64,000 bases of DNA from Closterium sp. Naga37s-1 (lineage: Eukaryota; Streptophyta; Zygnematophyceae; Desmidiales; Closteriaceae), in NCBI GenBank assembly GCA_947471745.1, contig CANJKZ010000827.1, forward strand, positions 1 through 64,000. Reading direction: 5' to 3'. The position numbers were made by a program, and so were the translations under genes. Position 1 is the first letter of the stretch. The number at the start of each line of letters is the position of its first letter. Shown here piece by piece: positions 40,101 through 51,884 of the stretch. Under the pieces are notes generated by a model. The model was not told where the DNA came from. It searched no databases and saw nothing but the letters and a program-made list of their open reading frames with translations.

Positions 40101-43100
40101 AAAATTGGTGCGCGCAGAGTAGCAGAGTGAGGAGAGAGAGCGGGGGAGTTCGTTGCGGTTTCCACTAGGCGGCTTTATCGTTCGCTCATATGTAACCTCT
40201 CACCCTCCTCGCATTGCCCCTGCCTGTGCCCCCCTCCACCTTCCCCCGTCCCCCCGTACCACAGGGTGGGCCTCAGCACCGGAAGCTTCCTCCTGCGCAA
40301 CAACCAGGTGAGCGCCCCCCCTTTTCTGCCCCTCGCCCTGCATATCTCTCTCACCTTGCCCTGCCCCTCCCCCTCCGTTTCCCCTGCTACTCCCGTTTCT
40401 GCGGCCTGTTATGTGGCCTGTTACTCACTGGAAAGAGCAGCTCGCGATGTAGCTCACGATGCAGCTCACGATGCAGCTCGCGATGCAGCTCGCGATGCAG
40501 CTCGCGATGCAGCTCGCGATGCAGCTCACGATGCAGCTCGCGATGCAGCTCACGATGTCTTTGTGTCTCACGTCATCGCGAGCTGCTCTTTGCTTATATC
40601 GCGCTCATCTTATGCTCTCATCTACTTCTCTTTCGCCCTCTCCCCCTACTCTCTCCCCTCCTGTGCAGTGGTCTCTTGATCTGCTCGCCAAGTGGGCCGC
40701 CATGGGCGCAATTCCCCCTGCATCACCCCCACCATCTCCCCCTCCCCGCCCTCCCCTTTCCCCCGTTCTCCCCCTTCCACCCTTTCCCCCCCTGCAGTGG
40801 TCGCTGGATCTGCTCGCCAAGTGGGCCGCCATGGGCGCGAGGGGCAGAGCCAGGGAGGAGGCGGGCAGAGTGCTGACGGCGCAGCTCAAGGTGAGCTTCT
40901 AAGGCGGGTGGCACAGTGCACGTATGTGATGCTCGGGGTGCGTTGAGGCGAGAGTTGAGGGCGCAGTGTTCTACTCATCTCTCTCATCTCTGTCATCTCT
41001 CTCTCATCTCTCTCACATCTTTCTTTTTCATCGCTATCTTCTCTCCCAATGTCGGCCTGAGTTTGAGGCAGATGATCAGTCAGCACTGGTGTGGCTGCTG
41101 GTGTGCCAACACAGTGTTCTCCTCCCTTACCCATGCCCTCTCCCTCTCTTATCTCCCCCTTCACCTCTCCCAGGCCGGCCTGAATTTGAGGCAGACGATC
41201 AGTCGGCGCTGGTGTTGTTGCTGCTGTGCCAGCAACAGTTTCTTCTCTTACCCCATGCCCTCTCTCTCCCTCTCTCATCTCTCTCATCTCTCTCTCATCT
41301 CTCTCATCTCTCTCTCATCTCTCTCTCATCTCTCTCATCTCTCTCTTCACCTCTCCCAGGGCCGGCCAGAGTTTGAGGCGGACGATCAGTCGGCGCTGGT
41401 GTGGCTGCTGGTGAGCGGGAGGGAGCGGTGGGGCAGGCACGTGCACCTGGAGAGCAAGTTCTACCTGCACGGCTACTGGGTCAACCTGGTCAACAGGTGC
41501 GTTGACCTGGTCAACGGGGGGTCAACGGGGTCAATAGGGTGAGCGGGAGGGAGCGGTGGGGCAGCCAAGTGCACCTGGAGAGCAAGTTCTACCTGCACGG
41601 CTACTGGGTCAACCTGGTCAACAGGTGCGTTGGCAGCATGGGGTGGAAGGAGGGGGGGGTCGCCATGTTCCGTTTGTTTCTCCTCACCCGTTCTCCTTTT
41701 CCTTTGTCGTTCCTCCCCTTCCCCAGGTTCGAGGAGATGATGGAGCGGTTCCATGCTGGCTTCGGCGACGACCGGTGGCCGTTCCATCTCTCTTATTCCT
41801 CCACTCGTTATGCTCATTTCCGCCTTCGCAAATCCCCTCGTCTCTCCCCCAGGTTCGAGGAGATGATGGAGCGGTTCCATGCTGGCTTCGGCGACGACCG
41901 GTGGCCGTTCAACTTCTCGTTTTCATCCACCCATCACCCTTGTCTCCCCTCTTGCCCTTGATTCTCTCTCCCCCAGGTTTGAGGAGATGATGGAGCGGTT
42001 CCATGCCGGCTTCGGTGACGACCGGTGGCCGTTTGTGACCCACTTCGTGGGATGCAAGCCGTGCGGCAGCATGGGCGAGTACGACGCGGCCAAGTGCCTC
42101 GTGCACATGAAGCGCGCGTTTGTGTTCGCCGACAACCAGGTGATCAAGCCGTACGGGTTCACTCACTTGCACCTGAACAGCAGCGTTGTGGTTCCGCTGG
42201 TGAATGTGACGACCCGGGCGTGGATAGCTGAGACGCATTATGAGAGGAAGCAGCAGCAGGTGGCGGAGAAGAGGAAGAAGCAGGCTGAGGAGAAGGAGAG
42301 GTTGGAGCAAGAGGCGAAGAGAATGGCTGAGGAGCAGGAGAAGTGGCGGGAGGAGGAGGAGACGAGGAGGAAGGAGGAGGAGGCGTGGCGGGAGAAGGAG
42401 GATGAGAGGCAGAGGAAGATTGAGGAGGGGAAGAGGGTGGAAGAGGCAAAGAGGGCTGCTGAGAAAGAGGCTAAGAAGAAGAAGAAGCAGGAGGGGCAGG
42501 AGGGGCAGGCAGGGAAGGTTCGGAAGGTTGCAGTGGGAGGGGCGGGACAAGGAAAGAATGGTGCAAAGGGAGCGGCGGCTGTTACTGTGAAGAATGTGAC
42601 TGTACCGATTGGGAAGAAGGGTATTCCGGAGATTATAGTGGATGAGGATGAGGAGGAGGAGGAGGATGAGGAGGAGGAGAGTGTGCAGGACAGGAGGAAG
42701 ATTGGGCTGACTAAGGCTGTTATGAGGCAGCAGCGAGCTGCTATGGCCCGCGCTGTGGTTGCTGCTAGCGCTGAGGACGAGGAGGAGCGGGAGGAGGAGG
42801 AGAGAGGGGGTGTGGAGAAGGGGGATGAGAAGGGGAGTGAGAAGGGGAGTGGGGAGGGGAGTGGGGAGGGGAGTGAGGAGGAGAGTGAGGAGAGTGGAAG
42901 GGAGAAGGGGTTGGGGGTAGCAGGTGCTGGGAGGAAACCGGAGAAGGAAGAGGAGGGTGAGGATGAGGAGGAGGCGGAAGAGGAGAGGTTGGACAGGGAG
43001 AGGGAGAGGAGAACGAGTGTGAAGCTTGATGCTAGTGATGAGACTAGTGCAGCAAAGGAGGGTAGTGAGGAGAATGAGGAGGGAGATGAGAAGGGACGTA

Positions 43101-43285
43101 GTGAGAAGGGTGTTGGTTTGAGATCAGTGCTTGAGGATAGGGAGGAGGCACAGGAGGGAGATGGTGCAACAGCAGAGGAAGCAGAGGAGAAGGTGGGATT
43201 GAGCAATGAGGAGGAGAGGGGTGGTTTGAGAGGTGAGGATGAAGGAGAGGAGAGGGGAGGTGAGGAGGTTGATGATGTGGAGTGA
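37197..43285 (+). CDS. GT34-family glycosyltransferase (xyloglucan xylosyltransferase / galactomannan galactosyltransferase type) with long charged C-terminal tail
   Basis: Golgi type II enzyme adding xylose or galactose side chains to wall glucan or mannan. Eight exons keep phase throughout: 37197-37442, 38531-38612, 39085-39408, 39806-39896, 40265-40307, 40798-40890, 41360-41496 and 41977-43285, giving 774 residues. Residues ~30-54 hold a membrane anchor (MTLVCGFITFLVF). Exon 3 carries the GT34 core (MIVSTSQPKPCEH; WFWWIDSDSI with the DxD-type motif). Later family motifs are GLSTGSFLLRNNQWSLDLL, EADDQSALVWLL and THFVGCKPCG. The catalytic part ends near residue 423, normal for GT34. A further ~350 residues rich in Glu, Lys, Arg and Ser follow in the last exon, which is unusual. 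Several exons have extra truncated tandem copies. Substrate (xyloglucan versus mannan) cannot be decided here. An alternative start is Met at 37269. Confidence 0.88.
39984..41920 (+). repeat. Extra exon copies inside GT34 introns
   Basis: Copies not needed for the in-phase gene: exon 4 3' part at about 39984-40057 (with donor); exon 6 5' part at 40669-40711 (with acceptor, no donor); exon 7 5' part near 41050-41105 and 41174-41225; exon 7 3' part at 41540-41621 (with donor); exon 8 5' part at about 41727-41790 and 41853-41914 (each with CCCAG acceptor). Each is 85-98 percent identical to the exon used, by eye. Confidence 0.8.
40440..40560. repeat. 12-bp tandem repeat in GT34 intron 5
   Basis: About ten units of CTCGCGATGCAG or CTCACGATGCAG. 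No coding role seen. Confidence 0.9.
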
Positions 43286-46053
43286 TATGCCGATTGCGTG
43301 ACCTGTGAAGTTGGATGTGTGATGTGAGCGGTGCTTGATAGCTCGCCTGCCGCAGAGCAAGTAGATGCTTAGTCAGGGGCAGTAGGCAGCAGGCCACAGC
43401 CCAGCAGCGCAAGAAGGCCTCAGGTGGAAGGTTGACTGTTGCTGTGTAGAGGTAGGAGATTAGCGTAGTGTTTTGCCCTACCAAGCACCAATGCCACAAA
43501 AGTGGATGTTGCCTCTGTTTCGCTGATAATAAACATGTAGAGGTATTTATTTGCGCTTTTATATTTATATCTAGCCGAAGCCTGCTGTGATAGCCATCTT
43601 GATGTAGTTGGACACAAAAAACTACCATTCAGTGCGGCTGTGGTGGTGGTGCTGTGATGGTCGCCTTTTATTGAAGTAATGGAGATTCAAGCACACACCT
43701 TGTCCATTTATCGGATCGTTTGCGGATATCATTGAGGACATTTTCCTATGCGTGAAATCTTATAACGAGAGTGGCTTTCTGCCGGTCACGATGCTCCTGA
43801 TCTGAGTCTTTCGAGCACAGCTTTGACTGGTGCTTGCGTGTTTGTGACGTGGAAGTGATGGGTTGGTCTGAGATAGACAGCCGCAGAAGGAGATTCTTGA
43901 TTCTAAAATGCGGTAGAATCTTCGGCGCTGTTCTTTTGGCCAAAAATTGGACTTCGCGGATTCTTCCATCCGCACCAGTGGTGCGTCGGTTCAGGTTGGG
44001 CATTGTCCGAAGCTGGGCGCATCAAGAAAACCGAGAAACCTGCAGAACAGCACTTTTGTGACACTGTACCAGAACCGCCCGTTTGTTCCACACCATTTCC
44101 TCTTCAGGCAAATGGTCCGCACCACGGGTTCTACCTCTCGAGGTGGAATCACCTCCGCACCACTGGTGCGGGGCAGAAACCATCAGCCCAATTTTTTGCT
44201 CGTGGTAGGCTTGAACGCCCAACACTTGACCGCGATCAAATTTCAAGAAAATCTTCTCACGTTCTTGCTGCTCGATACTCATATCTCAGGCTGATCAAGA
44301 AATCCTTATCAGGTTACCCTAGGTTCTCATTTCACCGGACCGTGTTCAAAAGGGCAGACCCGAGTTGGCTGAGCTGTTCAATCGAGAAGTTTACACCTCA
44401 ACGTGTACGAAATTTACCAACCCTCCAACGGTGCGGCGATGAGAACTCCAACAGAACAGCGCCTTCATGTTGAGGCAGACACTTCTTTGCCGTGTCACAC
44501 CACCTTCGACGACGGGTGCTAGCTCCAAGTATCTTGGAGTCCAGTCTCACCGTCAATGTAGAAAACTCTTGTGCGTGCCCAGCAAATGTGGAATTTTGGC
44601 CGATTGGTGCAAGTGTACACGAGAATGAGTTTGCGCAATCGTTTGTTGTTCCTGCTGGGTTTTTGTTTGCAATCAAGACCTCAGATCAAGATGCCCCGAA
44701 ATGTTTTAAAGTTAACGATGAAACTGCATGCTGCTTTTCCAGGCGTGCAGATGTCTTTTATCAGCCGTTCACTGCTGGTCTCACGTTCAACCGTATTGGT
44801 TCGACCGTACGTGACCTGGGCATGCCTCCTGTAAATGAGTGGACTGGATGCATTCGAGGTCACAGCCACCCCTGACCATTCACTTTAGATAATAAATTCA
44901 CTACCAAACAAAATGAACAACTTTCTTGTGAAATTTGTGGCTGGAATGTGGATTCGATCACCAGCATGCAGCAAGGACCTTTTGCGCCTCGAAAGCTTGA
45001 GGCCATCGAAATGTCTATTCTTGGAGCACAAGATTCGACCTGCCCCCACCACTAATTCCACCTCAGGAAGCTCGTCTGCCATGCTCTCTGCCGTCGATAC
45101 ACTATGAGAGACTCCGTCCGACATAAAAGCATTCTTCCGCGGTTCGGTTCTGGGCTGCAGCAGCCTGCCCAGATATCCACCGCCACTGAACGATCCGATT
45201 TTCGCTTTGTGGCTGCCAACGTTCCACCGCGCCTCTCACCCGCATGGCTTCAATGTCCTGTCCTGGGTACACCAGGAGTCGGTTCACGAGTGCCCTGAAA
45301 ATTGTCCAGGCGTTGTTCACGCGACGTGAAGGTATGCTCCCGATACGGTTCAATAGTGAAGGTGGAACTGATGGTGTGTAGTTCAGTCCTGGATTAAAAA
45401 AATCAGTTGACGCTGAGCTAAAAGTCGATTCTCATTCGCCCGTTGATATCCTCGACTTGTGCGGCCACCATCAACTCAAAGCTGCTAAAAGTCGATTCCC
45501 ATTCGCCCGTTGATAACTCCACGGACCTTTGGGCGACCTCTCCCTTCCACACAATATGCCACACTCGTTCCTGCCCCATTCTATCTCACCCTATCGTCAA
45601 TCCCATCTTATCTCTCATCACCCCGCGTTCTATCCTGTAACCTGTGGCGGTACCTCGGCCGTATGCGATTCCATTGAACGGTTACCATTGGAAGCGAGCT
45701 GGCTGGACTCTGTGTACCCAATCTCACTGTCGTTCAAAGCATGGCTAGCCGCACAGCCTACCCCTCCACGTCGCCTCGCCCAACCCGGCCCAGAGAACTC
45801 ACTGAACCGCCAGCTCGTTCCTCTGTTCTTTCCATCATCGTTCACCAACCAACTCTTCCCGCTTACAAGTATCACTCTCATGCCATTAACCAGTCGATTT
45901 CTATCATAGTTCCTCAGTTGTTTGTCAGCCACCCTCACAACGGCTTTATTCACGTGACCGATAACCGCTTATCCAACTGACTATCATAGTAACGCATAGG
46001 CTAGTTTCTTTCCTCGCAATAGCGTTTCACCTCGCCTGTGGCGCGCAGCAACC
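43286..46053. other. Intergenic region, no gene supported
   Basis: 43286-43640 looks like the GT34 3' UTR, with a possible poly(A) signal (AATAAA near 43528). 43750-45350 is of intermediate GC with short open frames on both strands that match nothing I know. It contains paired palindromes (CGCACCAGTGGTGCG near 43972; CGCACCACTGGTGCG near 44155) that could belong to a decayed mobile element. 45420-45520 contains a short tandem duplication around CATTCGCCCGTTGATA. The last several hundred bases should contain the promoter of the CONSTANS-like gene. Confidence 0.5.
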
Positions 46054-47781
46054 ATGCCGAAGCCGTGCGAAGCGTGTCAATTGAGCGCGGCTTTAATCTT
46101 CTGCAGAGCCGACTCGGCGTATCTCTGTCTAGCGTGCGACGGCAAGGTGCATGGCGCGAACAAGCTCGCCTCTCGCCACGAGCGAGTGTGGGTCTGCGAA
46201 GTTTGCGAAATGTCGCCGGCCGCGGTAACCTGCAAAGCCGACGCTGCGGCTCTTTGTGCGACGTGCGACGCCGACATTCACGAGGCGAACCCACTCGCGA
46301 ATCGCCACGAGCGCGTTCCCGTCGTCCCGTTCTACGAGTGCCCTTCGTCGATCAAAAGCTGTAAACCGGCCTGCGTACAGCCCGCCGCGTTCCTTGGCGC
46401 AAATGACGCCGCAGAGTTCGCGTCGCCTTCTGAGGAGCACGAGGAGCTCATTTCGAGTCAAGGACAAGCGCTGCCGCAACCAACGGCGGCAAACGCGGCC
46501 GTCTCAAGGAGAGGACTGGAGGAGGAGGTAGAGGAAGAGGAAGAGGAGGAAGAGGAAGAGGAGAGGCCGAACACGGAGGCGGGTGGTCGAAACGCTAATT
46601 GGCTCTGCCCCCTCCACTCCCACCTCTACCCTCACCACTCAGCCGCTTCTGCTGCACCGCGAATGCTCCCGCCGCACATGCCGCCGCACATGCCGCCGTA
46701 TATGGCGCCGTATATGGCGCAGCATATGCAAATGGCTGGCTCTGTTCCTCCGCGGCCGATGGTACCGTCGCCTTACTTCCCCTACGCGCACCTCCCGCCG
46801 CACATGCAGCCGCAAATGCCGCTCCACATGCCACCGCACATGTCGCCGCACATGCCGCCGCATTATCCGGCCTCCCCGCATGTCCCCTCGACGCTTCCCC
46901 TCCTCCACCGTCCGACACACGTTGCGCAACCTCCGGCTACTAAATATCCCAAAACGGAGTCCGCTGACGTTTCAGATCTCCTGTTTGACGTGGATCCGTT
47001 CCTGGACCTCGAGCAGTACGGCGGCGGCGACCGCAGCGCGACGCCCGTCGACGGGAAACTTGCCTCGGCGAAACCGCCCACGCAATATGCGGCCCTTTCG
47101 GCGGCGGCAAAGAAAACGGTGAAAGAGAGCATGGTGGTGCCAGTGCAATCCCAAGACGAAGGCGCTTCGGCAGTGGCTGGCCGGCGGGAATGCTCCCCTT
47201 CCCTCTACTCCTCCCCGTCCTTCTCCGTCTCCTCTCAAACCGACACGCACCTCGTTCCTAGCAGCAGGCAGGCCGCCGACTCCGCCGCAACCGCCGCCGC
47301 GTTCGACGCCAGTGCCACGTCGTCATCCCGCGCGGGTCACCCCGCAGCGGAAAGCCCCGTCGTTCTGCGCGCCTCCTCGTCCCTCCCCTCCGCTTCCCCC
47401 TTCTCCCCGTCGACGTTCTCAAGCCCCGGCCCTCTCCACCCGCTTGCGCGCGAGGCTCGCGTGATGCGGTACAGGGAGAAGCGCAAGGCGCGGCGGTTCG
47501 AGAAGACGATCCGCTACGCGTCGCGGAAGGCGTACGCGGAGAGCCGCCCGCGCGTGAAAGGGCGATTCGCGAAGCGGACCGAGATGGCAGAGGGCGGCGC
47601 GGGCTCACCTGCTGCTTTCGAAGTAGCAGTCAACGCAGTCAACGGGGTCAACGGAGTGGATGCGTGTGGGAGCTATGAGGACGTGGAAGGGGAGCAGTTT
47701 AAAATGGAGGAGGGGGTCGCGTGCGACCTTGACTTTGCACTCGCTGACGCTCCCTTCACTATGATCCCCGCTTTCCTTTGA
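46054..47781 (+). CDS. CONSTANS-like transcription factor with two B-boxes and a CCT domain
   Basis: Nuclear transcriptional regulator of the CO/COL family (light, photoperiod or circadian output in plants). It is a single 575-residue open frame without introns. B-box 1 is at residues ~5-46 ([29 protein letters not shown]) and B-box 2 at ~48-90 ([32 protein letters not shown]), each with the expected Cys/Asp/His zinc ligands. The CCT domain is at ~469-511 ([40 protein letters not shown]), basic and well conserved. Between them lie a Glu run (residues ~155-171), a Pro/His/Met-rich repeat of PPHMPPHM type (~205-275), and Ser/Ala-rich linkers. Most plant COL genes have at least one intron and many have a C-terminal VP motif; neither is seen here. 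The start is the first Met, directly before B-box 1. Confidence 0.93.
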   Translation: MPKPCEACQLSAALIFCRADSAYLCLACDGKVHGANKLASRHERVWVCEVCEMSPAAVTCKADAAALCATCDADIHEANPLANRHERVPVVPFYECPSSIKSCKPACVQPAAFLGANDAAEFASPSEEHEELISSQGQALPQPTAANAAVSRRGLEEEVEEEEEEEEEEERPNTEAGGRNANWLCPLHSHLYPHHSAASAAPRMLPPHMPPHMPPYMAPYMAQHMQMAGSVPPRPMVPSPYFPYAHLPPHMQPQMPLHMPPHMSPHMPPHYPASPHVPSTLPLLHRPTHVAQPPATKYPKTESADVSDLLFDVDPFLDLEQYGGGDRSATPVDGKLASAKPPTQYAALSAAAKKTVKESMVVPVQSQDEGASAVAGRRECSPSLYSSPSFSVSSQTDTHLVPSSRQAADSAATAAAFDASATSSSRAGHPAAESPVVLRASSSLPSASPFSPSTFSSPGPLHPLAREARVMRYREKRKARRFEKTIRYASRKAYAESRPRVKGRFAKRTEMAEGGAGSPAAFEVAVNAVNGVNGVDACGSYEDVEGEQFKMEEGVACDLDFALADAPFTMIPAFL

Positions 47782-49161
47782 AAAATCTGGTAACGTTGGC
47801 TGGCTTGCGAGTGCGACTGGCTTGGAGAGTGCAGTTTATCCGTGCTGCATCCACCGCAAGGTGCATCGTGATTGGATATGGTATGGCTGGAAGGTGCTTG
47901 AAACTATTTTTCCCCACCCATACTGTTTGCAACTGTAGGAGTGGGGCTAGACTTACCTTATGTTTTGCCATTTGGTTTTAGCCTAAGGGCTCTAGGTGCT
48001 GTTCATAATAAGCTGTACACTGTTTATCGTTCATGTGGTATACTTCAATGACTAACCACAACGTGAGAAGTTGCACCCTAGTCCAAACAGCAAGATGGGG
48101 TTATCGACCTACGGAATGCATCCTCATAAGGCAAGCAGGACGCTGCCAGTCCCTCCCTCCACCCTCTGCACTGGCCATCACCAGACAGGCCTTGCACCAG
48201 ACGGGCCTTGCACCAGACGATGCTGGTATGTACCGGTATGCAGCCTCCTAGGCAGGACGATGCTGTCCCTTCCCCCATTCAGTGCGCTGGCTGGCCTGCA
48301 CCAGATGGGCCTTGCACCTGCGGCCTGCCTGCTGCTGTCAGTGAACTCTCCATGGTTGCACCTGCGGCCTGCCTGCTGCTGTCTGCAGCTGCCAGTGAAC
48401 TCTTGAAGGTCATCACAAGCGCACACAGGATGCTTCACCTATGCTTCACGCATACAAATTCAGTTCAGTGTCGACAAAGCTGCAGACCAGATTGGAGTGG
48501 GATGTGGCTTTGGCCCCTTTCAAGAACAGCCTTGTAAATACAGAATCGTCGAGTCAATATTAGGTATGAATACGAGTGTATCATGCATTACATTATGAAT
48601 GGGGAGTGCGGTACAAAGGCAAGCATTTCTCACCTACCAATAGCACCGCAAGCACATCAAGTCCTAGAACCACCCCGGCTACTCCTGCCTGCTATCCACA
48701 CATATCAGTATTAAGACGATGCTGCCCCCGCACTCAAGTCAGTCAGACTGGAGCTCAAAGCTACCCTGAATCCCACCCACCCACCCATCCATCCAGGTGC
48801 ATCGGCAGGACAGTTTTCACCTCCGCCTGCCCGGAAATGTCAAGTCGATTCAGCAGTGCGCCGCCCATACTGCCACAACCTATCTACTTTGCTGCCAGTT
48901 GGTCTGAGAAGGGCCAAAGTAGATAGGTTGTGGCATTTGCGTCGACCTGAAAGTGTTCAAGATGCATCACTACTAGGGTGCATCACTTATAAGGTGCATC
49001 ACCCCACCTGGCGAGAGACAGGGACACTAGCCTACGCGCGCCAGGGGAAGCAGACGGTGGGCTTGAGGGAGTCCTTGTCACCCGCCTTCAGGGTCTGGGG
49101 CAGGATGACCGTATCCACCCCGTGCACCTGCATCACGTCCCCCGGAGAGCCTTCACTCCTC
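47782..49161. other. Intergenic region between convergent genes
   Basis: It contains the 3' ends of the CONSTANS-like and FAS1 genes. Near 48170-48390 are short direct repeats (GGGCCTTGCACC; GCACCTGCGGCCTGCCTGCT). A strong hairpin lies at 48871-48935. 49034-49139 is a diverged copy of the 3' half of the last FAS1 exon. No further gene is supported. Confidence 0.6.
48871..48935. ncRNA. Candidate hairpin RNA: perfect 21-bp inverted repeat with 23-nt loop
   Basis: 48871-48891 (TGCCACAACCTATCTACTTT plus G) is the exact reverse complement of 48915-48935. The loop is 23 nt. A 21-bp perfect stem fits a small-RNA precursor by length, but also a terminator-like structure between convergent genes or a short inverted-repeat element. 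No expression evidence is available, so the type is tentative. Confidence 0.35.
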
Positions 49162-50868
49162 CTACGCGCGCCAGGGGAAGCACACGGTGGGCTTGAGGGA
49201 GTCCTTATCGCCCGCCTTCAGGCTCTGGGGCAGAATTACCGTGTCCACCCCGTGCACCTGCATCACTCGCAGCGAGATGACGTCAGGAGCCACTACGGAA
49301 GCTTCCTCCGGGACGTACAGGGCCTGCAGCTGGACCGGGTCGGCGCCGGCAGCTGAGACCTTCACCAGGCGAGCCTTGCACCCGTCGGATGCCGCCTTGA
49401 ACTGCACAGGGTGTGAGGAGGAAAAAACACAAGGTTGCGAGGGATTGGGTGCGGTGGAAGGACATCAATACCATCATGACATTGGGCGTGTTCAGAGCGG
49501 AAAGAACGGGTCGAGTTGTTTCCGAGCATCGGTGCGGTGGAAGTATATCACTGCCTCATGATGCCTGCGAATGGAAGAAAAATGTAAAACGCGCCGCAAT
49601 TGGGCCGCTTGAGCCCAGCCCGCCCACCATATAGTGAAACTACGATGCATCACCTGCTTGTCCTGCGGCGGCGCCTTGAGCGCAGCGGCGTTCTTTTCTT
49701 TCTGCACCACGTGCAGCAGCAGCACCTCGCGCAGCATCCAAAGTCGCGTTTTTCGCGTCGTCCGGGAGCGCCACGCGCAGCACCACTTCAAACACCACAT
49801 GACCAATTCCAACACCACAACACCGCTTCAAATTACCGTTCCTCACCTGCTTGTCCTGAGGGAGGGCCTTGAGCGCGGCGGCAGGCATTTTCTTCTGCAC
49901 CACGTGCAGCAGCAGCACCTCGCGCAGAACCTTGGCATTCGAAGTCGCGTTCTTCGCGTGGTCCGGGAGCGCCGCGAACGCGTCGTCGTTCGGCGCGAAG
50001 AACGTCGCCTCGTAGCAGTTGATTAGGTCCTTCAGGTCCTTGTTAAGACCTGAACGGAGTGCAATTAGGAAGGGAAACATACAGAAGAGCGAGATGAGTA
50101 GGAGAAGATTATGGCAGTGAGGAACGAACGCGTCGTCGCTGGGCGCGAAGAACGTCGCCTCGCAGCAGTTGATGAGGTCCTTGAGGTCCTTGGAAAGACC
50201 TGCAAGGTTTGAAATACAGGGAGAGCATGGGGAAGTGAGAGGCAGAGGCGGCGTCGTCGTTGGGCGCGAAGAACGTCGCCTCGTAGCAGTTAGTGAGGCC
50301 CTTAAGATCCTTGGATAGACCTGGAAGGTCGTGTGACAGGGTGTGACAGGGAGAGGGTGGCAGGGGAGAGGGTGAGACACTGCACAATCTGCGGTACGGT
50401 TGGTTTGAGATCGGCGAAACTCGAGAGGCGCGAAAGTGCGGGACGAGATGTTAAGCCGCCGAATCGAATCTACAACCGCCACAATAAATCTGCAGCCGCC
50501 AAACAAAATTTGCAGCAGCTGAATCAAATCTACAAACGCCAAACTGAATTTGCGGCCGACACCTCTGCGTCCCAGAATACAAGGATATCTATTGGCGCCG
50601 CAAAGGCGAGGCGGCTAAGGCGAAAAGGGTAGCTACCAGCTTCGAACTCTCAGAGACTCTTTCCGCCACCGCTCTTCTCACCTGTTTTCTTGAGCGCGGA
50701 GACTAAGGTGGAATAGTTCCCAGCCTTCGTGAGCCCAGTCACGAGATTGTTCACCACGAGTTTCCCGGAGAAGCGGCAGTACGGTTTCACAGCCGCCGAG
50801 GCTGGGCGAGAAAATCCAACGACAGCTACCACCAGCAGAACAACGACGAACGACACTCGGGTTGCCAT
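49162..50868 (-). CDS. Secreted fasciclin (FAS1) domain protein
   Basis: FAS1 proteins are extracellular adhesion or matrix proteins; plant fasciclin-like proteins act at the wall and plasma membrane. Three exons keep phase: 50868-50682, 50049-49847 and 49401-49162, giving 209 residues. Residues 1-25 are a clear signal peptide (VVVLLVVAVVGFSRPASA). A single FAS1 domain follows, with the H1-like region (NYSTLVSALKKTG...ATFFAPNDDAFAAL) and the H2-like strand (VHGVDTVILPQSL) near the C-terminus. No Pro/Hyp-rich arabinogalactan stretch or GPI-type tail is seen, unlike many FLAs. Exon 2 is followed (minus strand) by a partial copy, and its 5' part exists twice more upstream, so alternative splice forms are possible. 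The exon 2 chosen is the only copy that is full length and in phase. Confidence 0.87.
50125..50322 (-). repeat. Two extra 5' copies of FAS1 exon 2
   Basis: About 50258-50322 and 50125-50203 each repeat the exon 2 opening (LSKDLK.L.NC.EATFFAP) behind an intact AG acceptor, then diverge without a good donor. A further copy of the 3' half with donor lies at about 49655-49790 and a copy of the last exon at 49034-49139. Confidence 0.8.
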
Positions 50869-51880
50869 TATTAGAGGTTTAGGGTCGCCGGATTTTGGCG
50901 GAATCGATGCGGGAGGATTTCGAGTCAATTCACGGCGCTCGAAAAATCGTATTTCTGCGTGGAACGGTGGTAAACGAGAAAGCGTAAGAGTAGAAACCAA
51001 GGGGCGACTGAAGGGGAGCGAATGCGGGACTATCTATTTGCTAGGGAATGATGAGGTGAGGAACCAACAACAACAGAACGAATTTATGCAATTCTCGATG
51101 ATGGTATCGTCGAACATTGGCAAATTGCAATTCAGGATGCGGTTCGAGCGGGGAAGAATGCGTTTTGGTTGAAGCGGTTCGCTCGCACGAAACAACTTCC
51201 GCCCCTGCTCCCACCCACCCCAGCACATACTAGGAATCTGTGCAAAAAAAAAAAAGGCGCCGTCAAGTAATAAGATGACCGTCAATGAAGTATGCCCAGC
51301 CGTCAATACTCTGGTCGGCGCGTTCCGCCTGGTTTGTTTCAATAACGGAGAAACCAAGCGCGTCGGCAAAAAAAATTGGAGGCGGGAATATATAGCGCAT
51401 TGCGCAATTGTTGCCAGCAAGAGCTCCAACAAAGCAAAATGTTTGCGGTAAAGAAAGCAACCCGATCAGCATACCATACTCCAGGCGTTGAAGAGCACAG
51501 TAACCCGTATTCTCCCGGATAAAACACCTGCCGTAATTGTACACCCCCGGGTAGCTTATACGGGGTGGGTGTTATATCGGACCCCGTTAGTACTATACCC
51601 CCCCTTTTGGGGTTATTCTCTATAACACCCCCCTTTTCTTATAGATTCCTAATATAGCTGTTATCGAGTCTGATTCCTTACGGGAGGATATCGCGAGAAT
51701 CACTCCCTGGAAGAAATTTTGCATGAACTTTCACTTAGAATCAGCCGAGATATCCCCCCTCCCACAATCTCGTTGTCGCCACGCTGGCGAATCTTCCACT
51801 ACAAGTGGTCCAAGAGGTGAAGTCGCCCAAGTGGCCCACACAATATCCTCGTACTCGGTTTTGCGGCATTGATCAGCAAT
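50869..51880. other. Upstream of the FAS1 gene; no gene seen
   Basis: 50869-51200 should contain the FAS1 promoter and 5' UTR. 51250-51261 is an A-run. 51540-51660 is AT-rich with repeated TATAACACCCCCC/TATACCCCCCC words. Short open frames here do not resemble known proteins. Confidence 0.45.
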
Positions 51881-51884
51881 CTTG

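Noticed and set aside
44003..44875. Overlapping open frames of 120-156 codons between the GT34 and CONSTANS-like genes
   Set aside because: No recognisable domain, frames open on both strands, and palindromic words suggest a decayed repeat rather than a gene.
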